A DNA stretch of 64,000 nt from Limisphaerales bacterium (GCA_024761205.1 JAMASS010000016.1:41888-105887); one strand, 5' to 3'. Shown: positions 9,312 to 18,478, counted from the stretch's first letter. Program-made: numbers and translations. The notes: a model not told the origin generated them from the letters alone.

Positions 9312-10076
9312 ATGATCCATCCCACGGCAGTCATCCACCAAAACGCTCAAATCGGCCAAGACTGCGAAATCGGCCCCTTCTGCGTTATCGGCGAACACGT
9401 CGTTCTCGGAGACCGCTGCCGCCTCCTTTCCCATGTCGTTATCGACGGCCACACCACCATCGGCAGTGAAAATCGATTCTATCCCTTTTGTAGCGTCGGC
9501 CTCAGAACCCAGGATTTGAAATGGAATGGCGGCGTGACTTCCACCACCATCGGCGATCGCAATGTGATCCGTGAATCGGTCACCATCCACAGCGCCACGG
9601 GTGATGGCGAAGCCACCGCCATCGGGTCTGACAACAACCTCCTGGCCTACTGCCACATCGCCCACAACGTGACGCTAGGCAATCACATCATCATGTCGAA
9701 CGTTGGCGCCCTCGCCGGCCATGTCACCGTCGAAGATTACGCAGTCATCGGCGGCTTGGCCGGGGTGCACCAATTCTGCCAAGTAGGCAAATACTCGATC
9801 ATCGGCGGCTGTTCAAAAGTCGTCAAAGACGTCCCGCCCTTCATGATGGTCGATGGCAACCCCGCGCGGACCCGCGCCATCAACAAAGTCGGCCTCACCC
9901 GAAATGGATTCGCCACCGAGAGCCAAGCAGCCATCCGCAAAGCCTACAAAATCCTCTTTCGCAGCGGAGCGGCAACCGCCCAAGCCGTCCAACGCATTAA
10001 AAACGAACTCCCCCGGACTCCGGAGACCGAACACCTTCTCAAATTCATCGAAAACTCCCAACGGGGTCTGGCCTAG
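9312..10076 (+). CDS. lpxA: UDP-N-acetylglucosamine O-acyltransferase LpxA
   Basis: A 254-residue acyltransferase that performs the first step of lipid A synthesis. Left-handed beta-helix hexapeptide repeats run from 'IHPTAVIHQNAQIGQDCEIG' to about residue 185. The catalytic-histidine stretch 'CHIAHNVTLGNHIIMSNVGA' and the acyl-chain ruler and C-terminal region 'GVHQFCQVGKYSIIGGCSKV' are intact. The start is ATG, 13 bases after lpxC-fabZ. The lpxD gene is not in the window. About 120 bases later the accessory HTH/helicase locus begins. Confidence 0.96.
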   Translation: MIHPTAVIHQNAQIGQDCEIGPFCVIGEHVVLGDRCRLLSHVVIDGHTTIGSENRFYPFCSVGLRTQDLKWNGGVTSTTIGDRNVIRESVTIHSATGDGEATAIGSDNNLLAYCHIAHNVTLGNHIIMSNVGALAGHVTVEDYAVIGGLAGVHQFCQVGKYSIIGGCSKVVKDVPPFMMVDGNPARTRAINKVGLTRNGFATESQAAIRKAYKILFRSGAATAQAVQRIKNELPRTPETEHLLKFIENSQRGLA

Positions 10077-10197
10077 GCGCTTTTCTGAGGCCGGGCATAC
10101 GCCACTCCACTACGCCCCTTCTGTCTTCTTGTTTCCAACGGTTGCCGTTGGCACATAGTAAATCTAACGTACTCCACACCTCAGATACCAAAGGGCT

Positions 10198-10338
10198 ATG
10201 ACCATGGAGAACGAGGATCACTGGCTTTTCGGTCAACGAGAGTTACCCGCATATCTCGACGCAAAGCCAGGCACGGTTTACACTTGGATTCACAAAAGGG
10301 CTTGCACGCTCAGAAGATGGGGAGGCTTTGGAAGATGA
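10198..10338 (+). pseudogene. excisionase-type HTH protein, broken by a one-base frameshift
   Basis: The frame from ATG 10198 reads 'MTMENEDHWLFGQRELPAYL...PGTVYTWIHKR' and then loses homology and stops at 10338. The remaining family sequence, 'GLHAQKMGRLWKMKKNEADD' followed by 'WVRAKA', continues in the -1 frame from about 10300. Adding one A to the AAAA run in 'CACAAAAGGG' would join the two into a complete MerR/excisionase-like winged HTH of about 60 residues. The restored frame has no stop and runs straight into the helicase, so an intact version would be either an HTH-helicase fusion or an upstream gene that also lost its stop. A sequencing error in the homopolymer cannot be ruled out. 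Confidence 0.75.
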
Positions 10339-10376
10339 AGAAGAATGAAGCAGATGACTGGGTGCGCGCCAAAGCG

Positions 10377-13300
10377 ATGAATTCGACGCCATCGAAACAG
10401 CAAACCGGAATATGGGACAACCACAGCCGTGGTATCATCGGCGACTTCCTGCGCCATCGCATCAAGCCTGGAGCAGAGCTCTCCTTCGTTTCCGCGTATT
10501 TTACCATCTACGCCTATGCGGCTCTGAAGGATGAACTCGATCAGATATCCCGTTTCCGATTTCTCTTTGGCGAGCCTCGCTTCATCCAGTCACTCAATCC
10601 CGAAAAGACTGAGAAGAAGGCGTTCGCCATCGAGAAGGGCGCTCTCACTCTGGCGAGCAAGCTAACCCAGAAACACATCGCCCGTGAATGTGCACAGTGG
10701 ATCAAGGCAAAGACGGACATCCGCTCTGTCGTGCGGACAGGGTTCCTTCACGGCAAGATGTACCACGTGAACAACAACGGTGTTTCCGAAGCCATCATCG
10801 GAAGCTCCAATTTCACCGTCAGCGGTCTGGGACTCGGGCCCCATGGCAACATCGAACTGAACTTGCAAGTCAATGACAACAGAGATCGCGACGACCTCAA
10901 AGCATGGTTCGACGAAGTGTGGAAGGACAACAGCTTGGTCAAGGATGTGAAGCCGGAAGTGTTACGTTCCCTCGCACAGATGTACCAGAACCATTCACCC
11001 CAGTTTATCTACCTCAAGACGCTGTTCCACATCTTCCAAGACTATCTCTCGAAAGCCGAGCTCGGTGGACTCCTTGATGAAAAGACGGGCTTCTTCGAGT
11101 CCGACGTCTGGAACCTGCTCTACGATTTCCAGAAGGACGGCGTCAAAGGCGCGATCAACAAGATCCTTACTCACAAGGGCTGCGTGATTGCCGACAGCGT
11201 GGGGCTCGGCAAGACCTTTGAGGCGCTGGCTGTGATCAAGTACTTCGAGCTTCTGAATGCGCGCGTCCTGGTGCTTTGCCCAAAGAAACTGGAGAGCAAC
11301 TGGTTGATCTATCGCAATAACGATAAGCGCAATCCACTGCTGAAGGACAGATTCGCATACACCGTCCAGGCCCATACCGACCTCGGCTTAGACAAGCATG
11401 CAACGCATCACTGGGGCAACTACAACTTAGTCGTCATCGACGAGTCGCACAACTTCAGAAACAACGCACCAGGCAAGCAATACGATGACGGGACACGGCG
11501 GCTATCCCGCTACGAGTTCCTCATGCGGAAAGTTCTTCAAGACGGCGTGGACACCAATGTCCTGCTTCTCTCGGCTACACCCGTCAACACCAACCTGAAG
11601 GACCTTCGCAACCAGATCTACCTCCTTACGCAAGATAACGACCGCGCCTTCGAGACTTCGTTAAGCGTGCATAGCATCGGGCAGACAATGAAGAATGCCC
11701 AAACCTGCTTCACGAGGTGGGCGAACCCCAAGAAGAACCCCGAAAGGAAAGTGTCGGGCCTGTTGGACATCCTCGATTCTGCCTTCTTCAAGCTCCTCGA
11801 CGAACTGACCATCGCGAGATCTCGCCGCCACGTCAAACGTTACTACGATATCGCCAAGGTAGGGCGCTTTCCCGAGCGGCTCAAGCCGCTCACATGCACA
11901 CCGGGCATCGACATCAAAGGCTCCTTTCCAGCATATGACGACTTGAACGAAGACATTTCGCGCTACAAACTGTGCGTCTATAACCCTTCCGAATACATCC
12001 TGCCCAAGTTCATCTCTGAATATCCCAAGGCAACCGAAGATGCATCCGCCCTTCAGAATCAGAAGGATCGCGAGAACTATCTGATCGGCATGATGCGTGT
12101 CAACTTCCTCAAGCGTCTCGAAAGCTCGATCAAGGCATTCAAGATCACCCTCGACCGGACAATCAAGAAGATCGAGGACCTTGAGGACAAGATCATCCAT
12201 TTCGATAAAAACCGTGCCAAGTACATGAACCCCGAACTATTCGACGATGCCGACGACGAGGAAGAGATGGCCGACCTTAAAGAGCGGTTCATGGTCGGCA
12301 AAAAGCTTGAGTTTCGCCTTGAGCACCTTGACATCAACCGTTGGCTCGGGGATCTGAAAGCAGACAAAACACAGCTCATCAGCATCCATAAAACCGCCTC
12401 AAAGGTCACGCCAGACCGCGACGCCAAGCTCCACAAACTCAAGAACCTCATCGCCAAGAAGCAGGAATGCCCCGTCAACCCGAAGAACGAAAAAGTTCTC
12501 GTCTTCACTGCGTTCTCCGACACAGCTCTCTACCTGTACGAATGCCTGCGCCCGTGGCTGCGGGACAAACTCGGGCTTCATGTCGCCGTCGTCACCGGCA
12601 GCGGTGACAACAAAACAACCTTCAAGCCCCAAGGTTTCCGGGCGCAGACCGATTTCAACGCCATTCTCACAAACTTCTCTCCTCGTTCAAAACACAGGGA
12701 GAAGATGGTGGACAGCATGCCACAGGAAGGTGAGATTGACATTCTGATCGCGTCAGACTGCATATCCGAAGGGCAGAACCTCCAAGACTGCGACTATCTG
12801 GTGAACTATGACATCCACTGGAATCCGGTCCGCATCATCCAGCGCTTCGGCCGCATTGACCGCCTAGGTTCCACCAACCGTTGCATCCAGCTCGTGAATT
12901 TCTGGCCCACTCAAGACCTCAACAAATACATCAATCTCAAGGACCGAGTCGAAGCCCGCATGGTCCTTGCGGACCTAGCCGCAACGGTTGAAGACGATCT
13001 CCTGAACCCCGAACAAAGCGAAGATCTCCACAAGAACGAGCAGACCTATCGCGAGAAACAGCTTCTCCGCCTGAAAGACGAAGTGCTCGACTTGGAGGAC
13101 ATCGAGGAGAACGTCTCGTTGAGCGAATTCACGCTGGACGACTTCCGGGAAGAACTCATGAACCACTTGGAGGCCAACCGAGCCAAACTCAACGACGCCC
13201 CACTCGGGCTCTGCGCCCTAGTTCCCCCGTTGAAAGAACGCCGCACTGCCGATCCTTTCGATTCGTCCCTGCGCGACATTGCGCGTCCGGGAGTCATCTT

Positions 13301-13709
13301 CTGTCTTCGCCACTCCGTCCGCCCCACTGAAAACCGGCGCAGCGTCAACCCCATCAACCCATACTACCTTGTCTATGTCAGAAGTGACGGGGAGATACGG
13401 TCCAACTTCATGTATCCGAAACAAATCCTGTCCATATACCGAGCCCTGTGCCAGGGGCAGACCGAACCCTTCAAAGACCTATGCGAAGCATTCGACCAAG
13501 AAACGGATAACAGCAGGAAGATGCACGAATACACGAGATTGCTCAATCGCGCCATCGACGCGATCAAACATGGCTTCAAAAAACGCGCTGTCCAATCAAT
13601 GCTGGGCGACAGAAATGCAGTCATCCCCAAGACCTCCGAGCAACCCATTAGCGAAGAGGATTTCGAGCTGATCACTTGGCTGGTCATCAAGGAAAGCGGC
13701 CGAGGATGA
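10377..13709 (+). CDS. PLD-domain SNF2-family helicase of a restriction-modification-like system
   Basis: About 1110 residues from the ATG at 10377 ('MNSTPSKQQTGIWDNHSRGI'). The longer ORF-track frame uses a TTG inside the broken HTH gene. Residues about 115-180 form a phospholipase-D-like nuclease half-site ('GFLHGKMYHV' and 'AIIGSSNFTVSGLGLGPHGN'); the expected Asp of HxK(x)4D is an Asn here. The SNF2 ATPase follows: Walker A 'IADSVGLGKTFEALAVIKYF', Walker B 'LVVIDESHNFRN', motif III 'LLLSATPVNTNLKDL'. The C-terminal helicase lobe has 'IASDCISEGQNLQDCDYLVN' and the arginine-finger motif 'QRFGRIDRLGSTNRC'. Its stop overlaps the methyltransferase start (ATGA). Expected role: ATP-driven DNA translocase with or without nuclease activity, working with the methyltransferase against foreign DNA. 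Confidence 0.9.
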   Translation: MNSTPSKQQTGIWDNHSRGIIGDFLRHRIKPGAELSFVSAYFTIYAYAALKDELDQISRFRFLFGEPRFIQSLNPEKTEKKAFAIEKGALTLASKLTQKHIARECAQWIKAKTDIRSVVRTGFLHGKMYHVNNNGVSEAIIGSSNFTVSGLGLGPHGNIELNLQVNDNRDRDDLKAWFDEVWKDNSLVKDVKPEVLRSLAQMYQNHSPQFIYLKTLFHIFQDYLSKAELGGLLDEKTGFFESDVWNLLYDFQKDGVKGAINKILTHKGCVIADSVGLGKTFEALAVIKYFELLNARVLVLCPKKLESNWLIYRNNDKRNPLLKDRFAYTVQAHTDLGLDKHATHHWGNYNLVVIDESHNFRNNAPGKQYDDGTRRLSRYEFLMRKVLQDGVDTNVLLLSATPVNTNLKDLRNQIYLLTQDNDRAFETSLSVHSIGQTMKNAQTCFTRWANPKKNPERKVSGLLDILDSAFFKLLDELTIARSRRHVKRYYDIAKVGRFPERLKPLTCTPGIDIKGSFPAYDDLNEDISRYKLCVYNPSEYILPKFISEYPKATEDASALQNQKDRENYLIGMMRVNFLKRLESSIKAFKITLDRTIKKIEDLEDKIIHFDKNRAKYMNPELFDDADDEEEMADLKERFMVGKKLEFRLEHLDINRWLGDLKADKTQLISIHKTASKVTPDRDAKLHKLKNLIAKKQECPVNPKNEKVLVFTAFSDTALYLYECLRPWLRDKLGLHVAVVTGSGDNKTTFKPQGFRAQTDFNAILTNFSPRSKHREKMVDSMPQEGEIDILIASDCISEGQNLQDCDYLVNYDIHWNPVRIIQRFGRIDRLGSTNRCIQLVNFWPTQDLNKYINLKDRVEARMVLADLAATVEDDLLNPEQSEDLHKNEQTYREKQLLRLKDEVLDLEDIEENVSLSEFTLDDFREELMNHLEANRAKLNDAPLGLCALVPPLKERRTADPFDSSLRDIARPGVIFCLRHSVRPTENRRSVNPINPYYLVYVRSDGEIRSNFMYPKQILSIYRALCQGQTEPFKDLCEAFDQETDNSRKMHEYTRLLNRAIDAIKHGFKKRAVQSMLGDRNAVIPKTSEQPISEEDFELITWLVIKESGRG

Positions 13710-16700
13710 AAAAAAACTTGCGAACAAAGCTAGTCGGCGCCCTTGCCTCCTTCGAGTGCCGCCGGCCTAAGGAAGCAGCCCTTTCCCTCCTGAGCACTCT
13801 GGGATACGAGAGCCAGAGGACCCTTGATCTTGATGGCAAGCCAACCGCCTTTCTCCAGCAATTCGATGCCCGCCACCGCCGACTCCAGCGAGACAAGGCG
13901 CTATTTGATGAGTGGAAAAGCATAGAACTCCTTTTCCAGCTCACAGACGACGAAGTGCGCGACTCCGGGAGACAAGCCGATCCGCCGTTCGATTCCTCCA
14001 AGACAGTAGATAATCGCAACTACAAGTCTTACCTCTTCTTTGTGCTCCATCTGAAGCCCGGGCCTTACACACGAAGCAACCTGTCGGACATCACCCGTGA
14101 GATCAATCTGCTCTTTGATATGCCGGTCATGCTGCTCATCAAGAACGCCCCGACGCTCACTCTCGCAATCATCAACCGCCGGCTCAGCAAGCGTGACCCC
14201 ACCCGTGATGTCGTGCGCAAGGTGACGTTGATTCGGGATATAAACTACGCTGCACCGAATCGCGCCCACATTGAGATTCTTCTCGATCTCTCGTTTCCCG
14301 TGCTCCGCTGCGCATACACACAGATTACGACCTTCTCCGAACTCCACGACGCATGGGGCAAGACGCTGGACATCCAGGCCCTCAACAAAAGCTACTTCGA
14401 AAAGATCCGCAATTGGTTCTACTGGGCAAGAACGAAAGTTGCATTTCCCAACGGTGCCCGCAAAGACGCCGACGGCGGCGATTCGGAAAGCCTTATTCGC
14501 CTCCTGACACGCCTTATCTTCTGCTGGTTTCTCAAGGAGATGAGTCTCGTCCCGGAAGATCTCTTCCGCCCCGACAAAGTCGGCGATTTACTGAATAAAT
14601 GGCGGCTCGATGAAAAGGACCCCGACGGCCGCTACTACAAGGCCATCCTTCAGAATCTCTTCTTCGCCACGCTAAACACACCCGTGAAGCAGCGGCGCTT
14701 CCGCACCAAGCGGAGCTACAAAGGACGCAACAAGGACTACGGCGACCAGGCATGGTTCCGTTACTGCGATCTCTTCAAGAAAAAAGCCCCGGTTGAGGAC
14801 CTCTACAAATCAATTCCATTTCTCAACGGCGGCCTGTTCGAGAACCTTGACCGCATCCCCGGGCACGACGCCAACGCCACCAAGGAAGTACGAATCGACG
14901 GCTTCTCCGACGTAGCCTCGAAACAGCCATCCGTACCGGACTATCTCTTCTTTGGCGAGGAGCGCGAAGCCCCCGAAATCAAGTCCCTCCTAGGCGAATC
15001 ACGCCCGCCCAAGGTCCGGGGCCTGATCCACATCTTCAACGCCTACAAGTTCACAGTTGAAGAAAACACGCCTCTGGAAGAAGACATCGCGCTTGATCCC
15101 GAGCTCTTGGGTCGCGTGTTCGAGAACCTGCTTGCCGCCGTCAATCCGGAAACCGGGATCGTTGCGCGCAAATCCAACGGCTCATTTTACACCCCGCGAA
15201 AAATCGTCAACTACATGGTCGAAGAAACGCTTGTGAGAAGACTAGAGACGCAGCTCTCCAGCACGATGACCAAGGCAAAAAACATCGCTCCACGCCTGCG
15301 CGAGCTGTTTTCGGAGACGGCGGAAAACCATTGCTTCAAGGAAGCAGAAGCCGAGATTCTTGTCGATGAAATCAGCCGCCTGCGGATTCTCGATCCCGCC
15401 TGCGGCTCCGGCGCCTTTCCCATGGGCATTCTGCATCGGCTCGTGCACGCCCTGCGCAAGCTCGATCCGAAAAACGAACGCTGGAAGAAAGCCAAACTCG
15501 AAACCCTGCCGCCGGAAATGCGAAAGAAGACAGAACAGACATTCAAAAAAGAATCATTCGACTACACTCGCAAACTGGAACTCATCCGTGACTGCATCCA
15601 CGGCGTCGACATCCAGCCCACGGCAATCCAGATCAGCAAACTGCGCTTCTTCCTCTCACTCGTGATCGAACAAAAAGGCAGCTCTTCCTTCCTTCCCCTT
15701 CCCAACCTCGAAACCAAATTCGTGTGCGCAAATACCTTGCTGGGTTTGCCCCATCCTGAAAAGAGGGACCTCTTCCGGCATCAGATCGAGGCCAAGGAAA
15801 AGGAGCTTCTGAAGACCCGTTCCCGCTACTTCTTCGCCGAAACCCGCGCGGAAAAAGAAAAGTGCAAAGAGGATGACACAAGACTACGCAAGGAACTGGC
15901 CGACTTCATCAAAGAACTCGGCGGCAGTGTCGCTGATCAACTCGCCTCCGAGGTCGCCGCCTGGGACCCCTACCGCTCAGACAATCCCGCAGACTTCCTC
16001 GATCCGGAATCCATGTTCGGCGTGGCCGATGGTTTCGACATCACCATCGGCAATCCGCCCTACGTACGAGCCGACGAGCAGTCCGAGTGGAACCAAGCCC
16101 AACGCAAGGCCATCCTCGAGAGCCAACAATACGAAACACTCTGGGAGAAATGGGACCTCTACGTCCCGTTCATCGAACGGTCCTACAAACTGCTCCGGCC
16201 CAACGGCGTCACCTCATTGATCGTGTCCGACGCCTACTGCCATGCCAAATACGCCCGGAAATCTCAAAACTGGTTCCTTCACAATAGCCGCATCCTGCGT
16301 CTCGACTTCCTGAGCAAGCTCAGGATATTCGATGCCGCCGTCCACAACGTGACCTACTTCTTCCAACACACCGACGGCAAACGCAACCCACCCGAACGCC
16401 GCATCCACCAACCCGAATTCGGGACAACTAATCTCTTGCCTACTGGCCAGCAACTTGACCTTACTGAACGAGTATTTTTCCCCGAAGATACTAACTTTCA
16501 ACAGTTTTCAGCCACGACAGTTTTGCTTGATGAGATCTGCTACGTCAGTGTCGGTATGGTAGTTAATGCTGACGAAAAAAGGGCACCTGGCGCGTTTAAA
16601 TTAAGAGATTTAGTCTCTGATACAAAAGATGAACACCACACAAAACCGTTCATAGAGGGTAAATTCTTGGCAAGGTGGCTACCCATTAAAAACAGATATC

Positions 16701-17293
16701 TTGAATGGGGTACCTATCGAGCGCCAAATTTATTTCGTTGTCCAACATTCGTTGAGTTGTACGAAGTAAAAGAGAAATTGATCTCAGCCGACATGTCTGC
16801 GGGAGTACAACAACTGCGTGTGGCCTACGACAATCAGAGGCTCTTTCACAACCATTCAGCTTGGTCGTTCCTGCTCTGGCACAGCTTGTCTGGCGTAAGA
16901 AATCGATCTATCAAGGGACGAACTCGCTACCGCAACGAAAAGCCGCCACGGTCAGACCTCCCGAAACGCGAGGAGCTTGAGGCAATCAGTCTGCGCTTCT
17001 CGGCGAAGTATATCCTTGCCGTGATGAACTCAACCGTGGCGCGTGATTTCCTCCGGGCCAACAGAAGAAGCAACATCCACCTCTACCCTGATGATTGGAA
17101 GAAACTGCCCATCCCGGACGTATCGGAAGCGAAGCAGAAACCCATCATCGAAATCGTCGACCGGATTCTTGCGAAGAAGCAGCAAGACCCCCGCGCCGAT
17201 ATTTCCGAGCTTGAAGCAAAGGTCGACGCCATGGTCACCAAACTATATCAGCCGGCCTCCACCCCGCCATCGCCTATCCAGCGCAGGGTTTAG
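13706..17293 (+). CDS. Eco57I-like N6-adenine DNA methyltransferase with target-recognition region
   Basis: 1195 residues from the ATG at 13706, which overlaps the helicase stop as ATGA; the ORF-track TTG start at 13676 is unlikely. A long N-terminal region of about 450 residues precedes the SAM-binding motif I 'ILDPACGSGAFPMGILHRLV' (about residue 560) and catalytic motif IV 'ITIGNPPYVRADEQ' (NPPY, about 781), as in type IIG/Eco57I enzymes that methylate adenine at N6. The last 300 residues form the probable target-recognition domain, ending in a helical 'ISELEAKVDAMVTKLYQ'. Bases about 16430-16800 are visibly more AT-rich, with different codon use, which suggests a swapped recognition module. 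Methylation likely marks self DNA; the helicase partner would attack unmarked DNA. Confidence 0.9.
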   Translation: MKKNLRTKLVGALASFECRRPKEAALSLLSTLGYESQRTLDLDGKPTAFLQQFDARHRRLQRDKALFDEWKSIELLFQLTDDEVRDSGRQADPPFDSSKTVDNRNYKSYLFFVLHLKPGPYTRSNLSDITREINLLFDMPVMLLIKNAPTLTLAIINRRLSKRDPTRDVVRKVTLIRDINYAAPNRAHIEILLDLSFPVLRCAYTQITTFSELHDAWGKTLDIQALNKSYFEKIRNWFYWARTKVAFPNGARKDADGGDSESLIRLLTRLIFCWFLKEMSLVPEDLFRPDKVGDLLNKWRLDEKDPDGRYYKAILQNLFFATLNTPVKQRRFRTKRSYKGRNKDYGDQAWFRYCDLFKKKAPVEDLYKSIPFLNGGLFENLDRIPGHDANATKEVRIDGFSDVASKQPSVPDYLFFGEEREAPEIKSLLGESRPPKVRGLIHIFNAYKFTVEENTPLEEDIALDPELLGRVFENLLAAVNPETGIVARKSNGSFYTPRKIVNYMVEETLVRRLETQLSSTMTKAKNIAPRLRELFSETAENHCFKEAEAEILVDEISRLRILDPACGSGAFPMGILHRLVHALRKLDPKNERWKKAKLETLPPEMRKKTEQTFKKESFDYTRKLELIRDCIHGVDIQPTAIQISKLRFFLSLVIEQKGSSSFLPLPNLETKFVCANTLLGLPHPEKRDLFRHQIEAKEKELLKTRSRYFFAETRAEKEKCKEDDTRLRKELADFIKELGGSVADQLASEVAAWDPYRSDNPADFLDPESMFGVADGFDITIGNPPYVRADEQSEWNQAQRKAILESQQYETLWEKWDLYVPFIERSYKLLRPNGVTSLIVSDAYCHAKYARKSQNWFLHNSRILRLDFLSKLRIFDAAVHNVTYFFQHTDGKRNPPERRIHQPEFGTTNLLPTGQQLDLTERVFFPEDTNFQQFSATTVLLDEICYVSVGMVVNADEKRAPGAFKLRDLVSDTKDEHHTKPFIEGKFLARWLPIKNRYLEWGTYRAPNLFRCPTFVELYEVKEKLISADMSAGVQQLRVAYDNQRLFHNHSAWSFLLWHSLSGVRNRSIKGRTRYRNEKPPRSDLPKREELEAISLRFSAKYILAVMNSTVARDFLRANRRSNIHLYPDDWKKLPIPDVSEAKQKPIIEIVDRILAKKQQDPRADISELEAKVDAMVTKLYQPASTPPSPIQRRV

Positions 17294-17373
17294 CGGCTCG
17301 TTTAAGTTCCGGCGGATGCGATGCTGCTGGTCAGTGATAGGTCTCACCGATACTAGGTTTTTCAGGTTTTCCA

Positions 17374-17550
17374 TCAGCCCTTCAGTCTTCCAAAATACCA
17401 GGGGGCGATGCCTTTGCTCAGCACGGGCTGCTTCGAGCGTGAGCCCGTCTCTTGGCGGGCTTTGGCTGGCGCACCGGTGTTTCCCCTGGGCGACTGTCGG
17501 AAGAGAGCACCCAAGGTCCGCTTCATCTGTTCTGCGATATCGGCACTCAT
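17374..17550 (-). CDS. small IS-associated ORF (MKRTLGALF family)
   Basis: A 58-codon frame not listed in the ORF track: ATG at 17550, TGA at 17374, starting 44 bases after the transposase stop on the same strand. It reads 'MSADIAEQMKRTLGALFRQS' then 'PRGNTGAPAKARQETGSRSK'. The core 'MKRTLGALF..xPRxxG' recurs in the 63-residue ORF at 25127-25318. The protein is small, basic and probably disordered at its C-terminus. I recognise no known family. It could be an accessory gene of the IS or a conserved neighbour. That the two copies keep an open frame and a shared core while the transposase is wrecked supports a real gene. Confidence 0.55.
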   Translation of the reverse strand: MSADIAEQMKRTLGALFRQSPRGNTGAPAKARQETGSRSKQPVLSKGIAPWYFGRLKG

Positions 17551-17594
17551 GGTTCAGTTTTTTTTGTGTTGTCGTTTGTCGTCGGTGTGGTGAT

Positions 17595-18420
17595 TTATTT
17601 GGTGAGCATCGCCCCGGTCAACCGCTTGCCAAAAGTCCCTCGACACACCGTGCCCAGCCAATCTTCAGCCGTGTTCACACTTTGATTGATGCGCCAGGCG
17701 AACTCGTTCAGATACCGGGAGCAATGCCTGCAGCTCCAATGGTGCCGTAAAATCCCCGCTTCAACACGGCCCAAACGCTCTCAATGCCCTTGGTGCGGAC
17801 CTGCCCTTCCGCATATTGCCGGGCGGAATGATTCACCCGGCGCTGCCGATACCAGAGCCTCTCCGGCCCCGTGTAAGAGGGGAAGTCATCCGTGTAAATG
17901 GGGGAGCCACGCGGCGGCGGATGAGAGCGAACATGACAGGCTTGGCTCACCCTCTCCGCCGGGAATAGCAAGACCCGTCCGTTTCTTTCCCGCATCCCCG
18001 CCACGGGCATCTTGCCCGCCGGGCCGCGTCCTTGCCGCTTTTTCCGGGAGAAACGGCGGTTCTTTTCCTTGCCGCCCAGGTAGGTTTCATCTATCTCAAT
18101 GACGCCTTCGAGGTAAATTTTAGCCTCCTTACAGGCCTCGCCAATGCGCCAGGAACCACGCCGTCTTGGGTGTCACTCCCAAGACCCTGGAAAGCTGCCA
18201 TGAAGAGACACCCTCTTGCGCCCCATGTTCAGCAGATAGACGGCGTAAAGCCATGTTTGCAAGGAGACATGGCCGCGCTCGAACACCGAGCCGATCCGCA
18301 CGGTGAAATCCTTCCGGCAACGCCAAATGCCCGGGCGCGGGCGCCGTTCTGCGGCCTGTTTTGGGCGTGGCACTTGGGGCACTCCACGCCGTGTTTCCAT
18401 CGCTCCTCTTCGAATAAAAC
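17595..18420 (-). pseudogene. IS1595-type transposase, several frameshifts, N-terminus lost
   Basis: Pieces in different minus-strand frames together give a typical ISXO2-like DDE transposase. They are a zinc-ribbon fragment 'RWKHGVECPKCHAQNR', 'WRCRKDFTVRIGSVFERGHV', 'SSWQLSRVLGVTPKTAWFLA', 'IEIDETYLGGKEKNRRFSRK' (first Asp), 'PIYTDDFPSYTG' (second Asp), 'KGIESVWAVLKRGFYGTIG' (Glu region) and a C-terminal 'YLNEFAWRINQSVNTAEDWL' ending at TAA 17595. At least four frame changes are needed and the first 30 or so residues are missing, so no active enzyme can be made. Confidence 0.85.
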
Positions 18421-18442
18421 ACTTTGTCGACTTTTTTTATGA

Positions 18443-18478
18443 AACAGCCTTCCCTTGTGGCATCAAGTATGTAATTCC
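18443..18478 (-). repeat. IS1595-type terminal repeat, copy 1
   Basis: AACAGCCTT near 18443 and TCAAGTATGTAATTCC at 18463-18478 form the outer end next to the transposase start. The same blocks, in the same plus-strand order, are at 26301-26342. Confidence 0.6.

Noticed and set aside
10285-10310. Programmed -1 frameshifting in the HTH gene
   Set aside because: CAC-AAA-AGG is not a good slippery heptamer and no strong downstream pseudoknot is obvious; a one-base deletion in the A-run is simpler. Kept only as an alternative in the findings.
10284-10376. ORF-track start of the helicase at TTG 10284
   Set aside because: Those 31 residues are the tail of the excisionase-like HTH family, so they belong to the broken upstream frame; the helicase proper fits ATG 10377.
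17043-17750. 235-residue plus-strand ORF running past the methyltransferase into the IS relic
   Set aside because: Its first part is an out-of-frame copy of the methyltransferase end and its second part is antisense of the transposase remnant; no coherent protein.
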